Assembly (NCBI RefSeq): GCF_000231035.2
Contig: NZ_KI912196.1
Location: 75,295-125,487 of the forward strand
DNA: 50,193 nucleotides
Direction: 5' to 3'
From: Saccharomonospora iraqiensis subsp. paurometabolica YIM 90007
GTDB taxonomy: Bacteria > Actinomycetota > Actinomycetes > Mycobacteriales > Pseudonocardiaceae
Shown here: positions 24,378 to 32,770 of the stretch, one piece after another
How positions within the stretch are numbered: the first letter of the stretch is position 1
Layout of the letters: every line of letters begins with the position of its first letter
Position numbers and translations under genes: made by a program
The notes under the pieces: model-generated
The model's input: the letters and a program-made list of their open reading frames with translations, nothing else
What the model was told of the DNA's origin: nothing
Database searches by the model: none

Positions 24378-25634
24378 ATGGACTTCCCGCTGCCGGAAGA
24401 ACTCGTCGCACTGCTCGCCGACCTCGACGGTTTCATCGACGCCGAGATCGTGCCGTTGCAGCAGCAGGACGACAACGACCGGTTCTTCGACCACCGACGG
24501 GAGTACGCCCGCACCGACTTCGACGCCGGTGGCACCCCACGGCCGGAGTGGGAGGAACTGCTGGCCGAGATGACCCGCCGCGCCGACCGGGCCGGGTGGC
24601 TGCGCTACGGGCTGCCGGAGGAGGTCGGCGGTGGGGGCGGCAGCGAGTTCGAGATGGCCGTGATCCGCGAACACCTCGCCGCGCGGGGACTCGGGCTGCA
24701 CAACGACCTGCAGAACGAGTCCTCGGTCGTCGGCAACTTCCCCGTGGTGCACATGCTGCTGCGATTCGGCACGCAGCAGCAGCGGGACGAGTTCCTGCAG
24801 CCGGTGCTCTCCGGTGACCTCCGGATCGCTTTCGGGCTCACCGAGCCCGAGCACGGCAGCGACGCCACCTGGCTGGAGACCACCGCCGTCCGGGACGGCG
24901 ACGACTGGGTGCTCAACGGCGGCAAGCGGTTCAACTCCGGGATGCACACCGCCACCCACGACGTCGTCTTCGCCCGCACCTCCGGCGAACCGGGCGACGC
25001 GCGGGGCATCACCGCCTTCCTGGTCCCCACCGACACCCCCGGCTTCTCCGTGGACTCCTACTGGTGGACCTTCAACATGCCCAGCGACCACGCCGAGGTC
25101 TCGCTCACCGACGTCCGGATCCCCTCGTCGGCGATCCTCGGGCAGGAGGGTGCGGGCCTGGAGGCGGCGCAGTGCTTCGTGCACGAGAACCGCATCCGCC
25201 AGGCCGCCTCCGGCGTCGGCGCGGCCCGGTACTGCATCGACCGCAGCGTCGAGTACGCCCGCGAGCGTGTGACGTTCGGCGTGCCGCTCGCCCGACGGCA
25301 GGCGATCCAGTGGCCGCTGGTGGAACTGCACACCGAGGCGGAGATGGTGCGCGAACTGGTCCGCAGGACCGCCTGGGAGATGGACCGGCGGCCGCACGAC
25401 GAGATCAGCGACCGGGTCTCGATGTGCAACTACCGGGCCAACCGCCTCGTCTGCGACGCGGCCGACCGGGCGATCCAGGTGCACGGCGGGTTCGGCTACA
25501 CCCGGCACGCCCCGTTCGAGCACATCTACCGGCATCACCGCCGGTACCGGATCACCGAGGGCACCGAAGAGGTGCAGATGCGCAAGGTGGCGGCCCACCT
25601 GTTCGGCTTCGCCGGCCCGGACAAGCGCCCGTGA
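24378..25634 (+). CDS. Acyl-CoA dehydrogenase
   Basis: 418 residues, full length for an ACAD: FAD/substrate segment LRIAFGLTEPEHGSDATWLETTA (about 150-172), middle beta domain (WVLNGGKRFNSG; DARGITAFLVPTDTPGF), and a C-terminal helical domain with VHGGFGYTRHAPFEHIYRHHRRYRI interrupted by the standard RITEGTEEVQM flavin-binding motif (about 390-405). It oxidises an acyl-CoA with FAD. The ATG has GGAGG 6 nt upstream. Its stop overlaps the kinase start (GTGA), so the two are co-translated. The pairing resembles ACAD10/11 and LvaC/LvaA, which handle 4-hydroxyacyl-CoAs; that role is inference. Confidence 0.93.
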   Translation: MDFPLPEELVALLADLDGFIDAEIVPLQQQDDNDRFFDHRREYARTDFDAGGTPRPEWEELLAEMTRRADRAGWLRYGLPEEVGGGGGSEFEMAVIREHLAARGLGLHNDLQNESSVVGNFPVVHMLLRFGTQQQRDEFLQPVLSGDLRIAFGLTEPEHGSDATWLETTAVRDGDDWVLNGGKRFNSGMHTATHDVVFARTSGEPGDARGITAFLVPTDTPGFSVDSYWWTFNMPSDHAEVSLTDVRIPSSAILGQEGAGLEAAQCFVHENRIRQAASGVGAARYCIDRSVEYARERVTFGVPLARRQAIQWPLVELHTEAEMVRELVRRTAWEMDRRPHDEISDRVSMCNYRANRLVCDAADRAIQVHGGFGYTRHAPFEHIYRHHRRYRITEGTEEVQMRKVAAHLFGFAGPDKRP

Positions 25635-26986
25635 GCACCGGAGAGCTGAGCGAGGCGCTGGCCGCGCGGTTGGGCGAGATCTCCGCGCGCCCGGTCCGGG
25701 TGACGCGGCTGGAGCAGGCCACTGGCGGGGCGAGCCGGGAGACCTGGTTCGTCGAACTCGACCACCCGCCGCACCGCCTCGTGCTGCGCCGGGATCCGGT
25801 CGGCCGGTCCGATCCCGACGGGATGGCACGCGAGGCGGTGGTCCTCCGCGCCGCCGAGCAGGCCGGGGTCGCGGTACCCCGCGTGGTGGACCACGGCGTC
25901 GACGACACGGTGCTGGGCTCACCGTACGTGCTCACCGGCCATGTGGACGGCGAGACGATACCCCGGCGTCTGCTGCGGGACGACGCCTACGCCGGGGCCC
26001 GCGCGGGACTGGCCCGCGAACTCGGCAGGTGCGCCGCGCGGATCCACCGGATCCCGATCCCGGACGGCGTGCCGGAACACGACCCGTTGGACCAACTCCG
26101 CACCGAGTACGACGACCTCGACGATCCCGTGCCCGCCCTGGAGATCGCGTTCCGGTGGCTGCACGCGAACCGGCCGACCGACTCGCGCAGAACCCTCGTG
26201 CACGGGGACTTCCGCAACGGCAACCTGATCGTCGACGAACACGGCCTGCGGGCCGTGCTGGACTGGGAGCTCACCCACGTCGGCGACCCGATCGAGGACC
26301 TGGGCTGGCTGTGCACGAAGGCGTGGCGCTTCGGCTCACCGCTGCCGGTCGGCGGATTCGGCGGGCGCGACGAACTCCTCGACGGCTACGCCGAGGTCGC
26401 CGGGGAACGACCGGACCCGGACGTGCTGCGCTGGTGGGAGATCTACGGCACCGCCAGGTGGGGCGTGCTCTGCCGGTCGCAGGCGGAACGGCACCTCAGC
26501 GGGGCGAGCCCGTCGGTGGAGCTCGCGGCGATCGGTCGCCGGGTCTGCGAACAGGAACACGACCTGCTCGTGGCCCTGGGTATCCCGGAACCGGCGTCCC
26601 CACCGGAACAGGTCGCCGACGCCGCCTCGGACCTGCACGGCAGCCCCTCGGCGGCGGAGCTCGTCGCCGCGGTCCGGGATTTCCTACGGGACGACGTGCG
26701 CGCCGAAACAGAGGGGAGAACGCGCTTCCAGGCCCTGGTGGCCGCCAACGCGCTGGCCACCGTGGAACGCGAACTGCGGTTCGGTGCGAACCAGGAGCGC
26801 CGCCACCGGGAACGGCTCGACGAACTCGGCCTCCCCGACCGCGCCGCCCTCGCCGCGGCGCTGCGGAGCGGCGAGGCGGACCCGTGGGACCCGGACGTGG
26901 CCGCCGCGGTGTGGGCGGACGTGCTGGACCGGCTGGCGGTGGCCAACCCGCGGCACCGGACCACCGACGACCACGGTGCTGCCTGA
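25631..26986 (+). CDS. APH-type acyl-CoA kinase with C-terminal DUF6285-like domain
   Basis: 451 residues. Residues 10-300 are an aminoglycoside-phosphotransferase-like kinase: HRLVLRRDPVGRS (ATP lysine region replaced by Arg as in this subgroup), catalytic loop LVHGDFRNGNLIVDEHG (about 191-207) and metal-binding VLDWELTHVGDPIEDLGWLC. After a linker (about 325-345) comes a helical domain, SAAELVAAVRDFLRDDV and QALVAANALATVERELRFG (348-410), matching DUF6285. In the levulinate pathway a kinase (LvaA) works with a small accessory protein and an acyl-CoA dehydrogenase to phosphorylate and remove a 4-hydroxyl. Here the accessory-like domain seems fused to the kinase. GTGA overlap with the upstream ACAD. 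Confidence 0.85.
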   Translation: MSTGELSEALAARLGEISARPVRVTRLEQATGGASRETWFVELDHPPHRLVLRRDPVGRSDPDGMAREAVVLRAAEQAGVAVPRVVDHGVDDTVLGSPYVLTGHVDGETIPRRLLRDDAYAGARAGLARELGRCAARIHRIPIPDGVPEHDPLDQLRTEYDDLDDPVPALEIAFRWLHANRPTDSRRTLVHGDFRNGNLIVDEHGLRAVLDWELTHVGDPIEDLGWLCTKAWRFGSPLPVGGFGGRDELLDGYAEVAGERPDPDVLRWWEIYGTARWGVLCRSQAERHLSGASPSVELAAIGRRVCEQEHDLLVALGIPEPASPPEQVADAASDLHGSPSAAELVAAVRDFLRDDVRAETEGRTRFQALVAANALATVERELRFGANQERRHRERLDELGLPDRAALAAALRSGEADPWDPDVAAAVWADVLDRLAVANPRHRTTDDHGAA

Positions 26987-27064
26987 GCAGGCTGCGACCG
27001 GGTGCGGGGCCGAATTCGGCAGTGACGGTCGTGAGGGGCATCACCGCCATCGAGCGCGATCCCC

Positions 27065-28801
27065 TCATCGGCACTCTCCCTTGTCGGCGTTGTGCTCGGC
27101 CTCGGCACCTTCGAGGTCCCAACTTTGGGCCAACGCGAAATGCCGCTCATAGGCAGCGGCCCGCCCGCCGGTACCACTGGTGGAGACCACCTCCGGCATG
27201 TACCCGAGCACCCGGCGGACGGCCCGGGCGAGGGCGTCCGCCGAATTGGACGGCACCACGGCGGCGACGTGCCCGTCGGGACGCAGCAGCCACGTCTCAC
27301 CCGGCCGTGCGTTCAGTGCGGTGGTGAGCGTGCCGTGTTCGTCGATGTCGGCCAGCCGGAGCACCCGCCGGGGCGCGTCGGTGGTCTCGGTCAACACCCT
27401 CGCGACCTCGGCGGTGTCCACGCCCGTGGTGGTGAGCGCCAGCAGGCCGTCGCGGACCAGCTCGCGTAGCCGGGTGACGTCGGGCCGCTCCGCGACCGTG
27501 ACCGGCGCGTCGGGGACCAGGACGCCGGGCACCACCGTCGGCATCTCCCCCCGCGGCGGGCGACCGCCGAACGGGCGGTCCGGGTCGGTGGTGGTCAACG
27601 GGGAGTCGACGTACCAGTACGGTTCGGCGAACCTGCCGGAGTCGACCCGTGCCCGCGCCTCGGCGTCGTCCCGCGCCTGCTCCAGCACCCGTTCGCGGGC
27701 GCGTCGCTCGTCCCCGGTCCGCGGCACCAGGAAGCGCATGGTCTCGCTGGTGACGGCGAGGTTCTCCCGCGCCGCGGCGGAGCGCTCGTGGTGGTAGCTG
27801 TCCAGCAGGTCCTCCGGCACCCAGCCGTGCAGCACGAAGGCGAGCTTCCACGCCGCGTTCTCGGCGTCGGCGACCCCCGAGTTCAACCCGCGGGCGCCGA
27901 ACGGGGCCACCAGGTGGGCACAGTCCCCGGCGAGCAGCACCCGCCCGACCCGCATCCGGTCGACGCAGCGGCTGTGGAACCGGTAGACCGACCTCCACAC
28001 GATCTCGTAGTCACGGTCCCCGATGATCGCCCGGATGCGCGCGTCGAGCCGGCCGTCGGCGTCCTCGGCGTCGAGGTCGAAGTCGGCCGGGACCTGCCAG
28101 TCGATCCGGAAGATCTGCTCCGGGCAGGGGTGGATCAGCACCTGGCGCCCCGGGTTCCACTCCGGGTCGAAGTGGAACCGGCGCTCGGTCTCCCACCCGG
28201 GCAGGTCGGCGCGGATGTCGCAGATGAGGAACCGGTCGTCGAACGAGTGCCCGGCGAAGTCCACACCGAGCAGGTCCCGGATGCGGTCTCCCCGCGCCCC
28301 GGCCGCCGCGACCGCGTACGCCGCCTCGACCCGCACCTCCCCGGCGGCGGTGGCGCAGGTGAGCAGCACCGTCCGGTCGTCCTGCCCGATCGCCGTGACC
28401 TCGTGGCCCCAGCGGACGTCGATGCGCGGCTCGGCCGCGAGGGCCTCGTCGAGGATCTGTTCGGAGCGGCACTGGCTGAGATTCACGAACGGCGGCAGCG
28501 GCGAGTGGCCACGGTCGGTGAACGACCAGGAGAACAGTTCGCGGTCCCGGTGGAAGGTGCGCGCGGTGTCCCAGGTGAGGCCCTCCTCGGCGATCCGCCC
28601 GGCCCCCACCGCGGCCCAGATATCGAGGACGTCGCGCTGCTGGCAGATGGCCTTCGACCCGACCGCGTCGCGTTCCGGTCGGGCGTCGAGCAGCACCACC
28701 GGGATGCCCCAGCGGGCGAGCAGCAGGGCGGTGGTCTGGCCGACGGGACCGTTGCCCACCACCGCCACCGGCGGCCCGCCGTACGGGGAGGGAGTGTCCA
28801 T
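27065..28801 (-). CDS. FAD-dependent aromatic hydroxylase (MhpA/PheA-like)
   Basis: 578 residues of the class A flavoprotein hydroxylases: GxGxxG motif VAVVGNGPVGQTTALLLARWG (11-30), GSKAICQQRDVLDIW (about 45), the DG-type motif around VAAAGARGDRIRDLLGVDF (about 160-178), and VLLAGDCAHLVAPFGARGLNSGVADAENAAWKL in two parts (GD motif about 288 and the FAD pyrophosphate contact). The C-terminal thioredoxin-like domain is present (WLLRPDGHVAAVVP). It hydroxylates a phenolic substrate using NAD(P)H. ATG at 28801 has AGGGG 8 nt upstream; GTG at 28810 would give a 4-bp overlap with the MBL gene. It is second in an operon with that hydrolase, suggesting an aromatic catabolic step. Confidence 0.88.
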   Translation of the reverse strand: MDTPSPYGGPPVAVVGNGPVGQTTALLLARWGIPVVLLDARPERDAVGSKAICQQRDVLDIWAAVGAGRIAEEGLTWDTARTFHRDRELFSWSFTDRGHSPLPPFVNLSQCRSEQILDEALAAEPRIDVRWGHEVTAIGQDDRTVLLTCATAAGEVRVEAAYAVAAAGARGDRIRDLLGVDFAGHSFDDRFLICDIRADLPGWETERRFHFDPEWNPGRQVLIHPCPEQIFRIDWQVPADFDLDAEDADGRLDARIRAIIGDRDYEIVWRSVYRFHSRCVDRMRVGRVLLAGDCAHLVAPFGARGLNSGVADAENAAWKLAFVLHGWVPEDLLDSYHHERSAAARENLAVTSETMRFLVPRTGDERRARERVLEQARDDAEARARVDSGRFAEPYWYVDSPLTTTDPDRPFGGRPPRGEMPTVVPGVLVPDAPVTVAERPDVTRLRELVRDGLLALTTTGVDTAEVARVLTETTDAPRRVLRLADIDEHGTLTTALNARPGETWLLRPDGHVAAVVPSNSADALARAVRRVLGYMPEVVSTSGTGGRAAAYERHFALAQSWDLEGAEAEHNADKGECR

Positions 28802-28806
28802 CGCGC

Positions 28807-29769
28807 TCACCCCTGCAACTCGGCCCAGACCTCGCGGTCACGCGCGGCGGTCCAGATCCGTGGCCAGTCGATGCCGTCCAGCTCGTCCCAGAGCCGTTGG
28901 ACGTTGAACGGCAGGCAGTGCTCGAAGATCGGCCACGCCCCGAAGGTCGGGGCGAGCGCCGCGTGGGTGGCGTCGAACGCCTCCCGCAGCGTCCCCCCGC
29001 GGGCGTGCACCGCGCCCGTCTGCTCCCGCATCCCGAGCAGGAACGAGCGGGTCTGCTCGACCGCGGCGTCCACGGCCTCCCTGCCGCGCGACACCGCGCC
29101 GCGCCCCCCGACCAGCGTCTCGGCGCCGAACTCCTTGACCCGGTCGAGCGTGCCGGTCGACCAGTCCGCGTGGAAGGCGTCCCCGGTGTACAGCGCGGCC
29201 TCCGCCTCGACCAGGTCCCCGGCGAAGAGGATCTTCTGCCGCGGCAGCCAGGCGACGAGGTCGCCCGCGGTGTGCCCACGGCCGCAGTACCGCAGAACCA
29301 GCTCGCCCCGGCCGCCGCCGAGGTCGATCCGCATGCCGTCGGTGAAGGTGAGGTCGGGCCGGGTGAGCCCGGGAATCGAGTCGGGCTCGCGGAACAGCCG
29401 CGGCATCCGGCCGAATTCACTCTCCCAGTCCTCGCGGCCGCGCTCCTCGATGAGCTCGCGGGTGGTCTCGTGCGTGATCACCGTGTCCGCGTCGAAGGCG
29501 GACGCGCCGAGCACGCGGACGGCGTGGTAGTGCGACAGCACGAGGTACTTCACCGGCTTGTCGGTGTGCTCGCGCAGCTTCCGCAGCCAGTCCCGCGCGG
29601 CGACCGGGGTGGCGCGCGCCTCGAAGGCGACCAGGAAGTCCTCGCCCTCGATCGCGCCCACGTTCGGATCGCCCTCGGCGGTGAGCGCGTAGACGCCGTC
29701 CGCGAGGACGTCGAGCGTCTCGGTCTTCTCCCCCAGATCGGCCGAGGAGGCGAAGGGCTTGGCGGCCAT
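28807..29769 (-). CDS. MBL-fold metallo-hydrolase with atypical metal motif
   Basis: 320 residues. Metallo-beta-lactamase fold features are GVYALTAEGDPNVGAIEGEDF (26-46), YLVLSHYHAVRVLGASAF (about 77-94), YCGRGHTAGDLVAWLPRQKILFAGD (third His and bridging Asp, in two strands about 165-188) and a long C-terminal helix region. The normal HxHxDH becomes HYHAVR: the first two His remain, but the Asp and third His of the second metal site are gone. Either a one-metal enzyme or a changed function is implied. ATG at 29769 with AAAGGG upstream. It is the first gene of a two-gene operon with the FAD hydroxylase, overlapping it at the stop. Confidence 0.85.
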   Translation of the reverse strand: MAAKPFASSADLGEKTETLDVLADGVYALTAEGDPNVGAIEGEDFLVAFEARATPVAARDWLRKLREHTDKPVKYLVLSHYHAVRVLGASAFDADTVITHETTRELIEERGREDWESEFGRMPRLFREPDSIPGLTRPDLTFTDGMRIDLGGGRGELVLRYCGRGHTAGDLVAWLPRQKILFAGDLVEAEAALYTGDAFHADWSTGTLDRVKEFGAETLVGGRGAVSRGREAVDAAVEQTRSFLLGMREQTGAVHARGGTLREAFDATHAALAPTFGAWPIFEHCLPFNVQRLWDELDGIDWPRIWTAARDREVWAELQG

Positions 29770-29946
29770 GGTGGTTCGTCCCTTTCTCCGTGCGGGGCGG
29801 TGATCACTGCGAGGCCTCGAACGGTCGCGACAGGTCACGCGGGCGTTGTGTGGATCACTGTGCCAGCCGCCACCGACACGGGAAAGAATCCGGAAGTCGG
29901 GACACCGGAACCGACCGCCGCACCCCTCCGGTCGCCGGAACTCCCG

Positions 29947-30212
29947 TCAGGTGAACCAGCGCCGCCCCCGCCCGGCCAGCACCCGGCCGAACCGCAGCTC
30001 GGGGAAGTGTGCGCCCGCGCCGAACGTCACGCCGTCCTCCAGTTCGCGGAACAGTCGTTCGCGGACCCGCCGTGCCAGCGTCGGGTCGACGTCGCCGATC
30101 GGGTGCCAGGTCGGTTCGTCGAGTGGCGGGCGTGCTCGCCGAAGTAGGCGGGCGAGGCGTGGAAGGTCCCGTCGGCGACGGGATGGATGTCGATGTCACC
30201 GGGGCGGATCAG
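29947..30212 (-). pseudogene. Internally deleted, frameshifted MBL-fold hydrolase
   Basis: The minus strand encodes two pieces of one MBL-type protein in different frames. The first begins IRPGDIDIHPVADGTFHAS (first beta-strands). From about 30124 a shifted frame continues PPLDEPTWHPIGDVDPTLAR, RVRERLFRELEDGVTFGAGA and HFPELRFGRVLAGRGRRWFT before a stop; these are the last C-terminal elements of such proteins. About 200 residues with the metal motifs are missing. The expected start codon position reads CTG, overlapping the end of the EthD-like gene. It is a clear relic, not functional. Confidence 0.75.
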
Positions 30213-30215
30213 GGC

Positions 30216-31166
30216 TCACTCCCGGAGGCGGTCCAGTCCGCGCACGGCATCGCCGAAGAGGTGTTCGAGAACCGCACCGCTGTGCTGGGCGTCCGCGCCC
30301 ACCGCGTCGATGGTCCGGACCGCGGGATACCCGCGCAGGCCGACGTCGGTCGGTCGTCCGGCGGAAATGATCGTGTAGACCTCCCGAACCGGGTACGTGT
30401 GGAGGGCCCCGACGTGGCGGGAGAGCGCGTCGGTGGCGAGGTGTTCCGGGAGAGCACCGAGTACTCCCTCCTCCCGCACAACCAGTTCGATCCAGCCGAG
30501 GTACGGCGTGTCGCCCGGCCACGCGTGCGGGACACCGGGCGAGCTCATCGCCGAACTCTCGTAGGGCGGCAACGGCTCGACGCGCAGACGCAGGACGTCC
30601 GGGTGTTCGCTCCACGGGCGCGCCACCCGCTCGGCCAGGACGTGATGGAAGTCCTCGGCCGAGGTCACCCCCGGTGCGGGAGCGAAGCACAGCGCGAACG
30701 TGGGTGCCGGGACGACGCCCTGCACGGCGGGATCGTCGATCCGGTCGACGAGGGTGCGCCCGCCGTGCGGGGGTGACAGCAGCGCGCCGATCCGGCCGAG
30801 GAAGGTCTGCGCGTCGTCCGGGATCGCCTGTCTCGGGAGCGGGTTGTCGCCGAACGCGGTCAGATCGGCCCCGGACAGGAAGAGTCCGTGCGGAATACCC
30901 TGCGGTTGCGCCGCGGTCGGCACGTCGAACGAGATGCTCCCGATCTCCGGCCAGAGATCGGGGCGATTGGCCCCCAGGCGCAGTTGCCGGTACTGCCACA
31001 GGCCCGGAGCACGCGCGAACATGATGCCGTGCACGTCGCGCCAATAGTCCTCGCACACCTCCGGCGGCAGATCCTCACGCCACCAGCAGAACGACGTCAG
31101 GGACAGCTCGGCGGCATTCTCGCGGTCGACCGTGTTCGCAGGTCCGGAGGGTGAGGCATCGTCCAC
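30216..31166 (-). CDS. EthD-like protein with two halves
   Basis: 316 residues. The first half opens LTSFCWWREDLPPEVCEDYW-RDVHGIMFARAPGLWQYRQL, the typical EthD 'W.r..LspeefrdYW.dvHg.l....Pgl..Y' pattern. The second half has TFALCFAPAPGVTSAEDFHH with RPWSEHPDVLRLRVEPL, a likely second copy of the ferredoxin-like fold. EthD domains occur in ether/polyketide/aromatic catabolism and form dimers; this tandem form would be a built-in dimer. Function is unknown. It lies upstream of the decayed MBL gene on the same strand and diverges from the photolyase. Confidence 0.65.
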   Translation of the reverse strand: MDDASPSGPANTVDRENAAELSLTSFCWWREDLPPEVCEDYWRDVHGIMFARAPGLWQYRQLRLGANRPDLWPEIGSISFDVPTAAQPQGIPHGLFLSGADLTAFGDNPLPRQAIPDDAQTFLGRIGALLSPPHGGRTLVDRIDDPAVQGVVPAPTFALCFAPAPGVTSAEDFHHVLAERVARPWSEHPDVLRLRVEPLPPYESSAMSSPGVPHAWPGDTPYLGWIELVVREEGVLGALPEHLATDALSRHVGALHTYPVREVYTIISAGRPTDVGLRGYPAVRTIDAVGADAQHSGAVLEHLFGDAVRGLDRLRE

Positions 31167-31354
31167 GGAGCGAGTCTGCCACGCCGCCCCGCCCGCACGA
31201 CACCGACCAAGCAGGGTCGGTCACGACGGCCCAGGGGACGTGGAATGCCCCGGTGGACACGGCGAGCGGTGTCGCGATGGTCCGGTGAGGGCATGCCGGG
31301 CGCCACGTGGAGTAGCGCCGGAATGGCCGACCGGTCTTGCGGGTAGCCCCGACA

Positions 31355-32719
31355 ATGCGTGTCTCCCTCGTGCTGTTCACCCGGGACCTGCGGGTGCACG
31401 ACAATCCGGCGCTGCGGGCCGCCGTGGACGGGGCCGAGCGCGTGATCCCGCTGTTCGTGGTCGACAGTCGACTCGTCGCCACCGGCTACCCCGGAGGCAA
31501 TCGGGCGGCGTTCCTCGCCCGGTGCCTGGCCGACCTCGACGCCGGGCTGCGGGAGCGGGGCGGGCGGTTGATGATCCGCACCGGCGACCCGGCGGACCGG
31601 GTGCGCGGCCTCGTCGAGGAGCACGGGATCCGCGAGGTGCACGTCGCCGACGACGTCAGCGGCCACGCCCAGCGCAGGCTCCGGCGGTTGCGCGCCGCGC
31701 TCGACGGGACCGCCGCCCGGGTGCACGCGCACACCGAGTCGACCACCGCGATCGCCCCCGCACGCCTGAGCCCGTCGGGCCGCAAGGACCACTTCGCCGT
31801 GTTCACCCCGTACCTGCTCCGGTGGCTGGAGACGCCCCTCCGTCCGGTGCTGGCACCGCCGGAGCGGGTGCGGCTGCCCGGGCACCTCTCCCCCGGCGAT
31901 CTTCCGGCGCCGGAGGCGTTCAGCTCGGACGAAGTCACCGCCGAAGCCGTCGACGGCGGGGAACAGGCGGCCCGGGAAGCCCTCACGACCTGGGCGGACG
32001 GGCCGGTCGAGGACTACGCCGAGAGTCACGACGACCTGCCCGGGGATCGGACCTCGCACCTGTCACCCCACCTGCACCTGGGCACGCTCTCCGCGATCGA
32101 GGTGCTGCACCGGGTCGGCTCCCGCACCCCGGGCGCGCGGGAGTTCACCCGGCAACTCGCCTGGCGGGACTTCCACCACCAGGTACTGGCCGCCCGCCCG
32201 GCGTGCGCGCACGAGGACTACCGACCGCACGACGACCGGTGGCGCGACGCCCCCGCGGAACTGCGCGCGTGGCAGGAGGGCCGCACCGGCTTCCCGATCG
32301 TCGACGCGGGCATGCGCCAGCTGCTGCAGGAGGGCTGGATGCACAACCGCGCCCGGCTGATCACCGCGAGCTTCCTCACCAAGACCCTCTACCTCGACTG
32401 GCGCGCCGGGGCCCGCCATTTCCTGCGGTATCTGCTGGACGGCGACCTCGCGAACAACCAGATGAACTGGCAGTGGGTCGCGGGCACCGGCACCGACAGC
32501 CGGCCGAACCGGGTGCTCAACCCGCTGCGCCAGGCCGAACGCTACGACCCCGACGGCACCTACGTGCGGCGCCACCTGCCCGAACTGGGCGAGATCACCG
32601 GCCCCGAGGTGCACCGTCCGTGGACCCTGTCGGACACGGTCCGCTCCGGCCTCGACTACCCGGACCCGATGGTCGACCTCGCCGAAGGCCGCGAACGGTT
32701 CCTCACCGCCCGGGGATGA
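31355..32719 (+). CDS. phr: Deoxyribodipyrimidine photo-lyase
   Basis: 454 residues with the two photolyase domains. The N-terminal alpha/beta antenna domain begins VLFTRDLRVHDNPAL (6-20). The C-terminal FAD-binding helical domain has TSHLSPHLHLGTLS (about 232-245), FTRQLAWRDFHHQVLA, GRTGFPIVDAGMRQLLQEGWMHNRARLI (two overlapping motifs, about 310-338) and LANNQMNWQWVAGTGTDS with NPLRQAERYDPDG at the end. It repairs cyclobutane pyrimidine dimers using blue light and reduced FAD. The electron-transfer tryptophans appear present. ATG at 31355; no strong ribosome site. It is not in an operon. Confidence 0.95.
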   Translation: MRVSLVLFTRDLRVHDNPALRAAVDGAERVIPLFVVDSRLVATGYPGGNRAAFLARCLADLDAGLRERGGRLMIRTGDPADRVRGLVEEHGIREVHVADDVSGHAQRRLRRLRAALDGTAARVHAHTESTTAIAPARLSPSGRKDHFAVFTPYLLRWLETPLRPVLAPPERVRLPGHLSPGDLPAPEAFSSDEVTAEAVDGGEQAAREALTTWADGPVEDYAESHDDLPGDRTSHLSPHLHLGTLSAIEVLHRVGSRTPGAREFTRQLAWRDFHHQVLAARPACAHEDYRPHDDRWRDAPAELRAWQEGRTGFPIVDAGMRQLLQEGWMHNRARLITASFLTKTLYLDWRAGARHFLRYLLDGDLANNQMNWQWVAGTGTDSRPNRVLNPLRQAERYDPDGTYVRRHLPELGEITGPEVHRPWTLSDTVRSGLDYPDPMVDLAEGRERFLTARG

Positions 32720-32770
32720 TCCGCCCGCCGGGCACCGACCGCCGGATACCGGGCCGACAGCGGTCGTCCG

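Noticed and set aside
26990-27064. GCCGAATTCGGC palindrome between convergent genes
   Set aside because: A 12-bp palindrome without loop room or U-tract; may be chance in GC-rich DNA, so not called a terminator.
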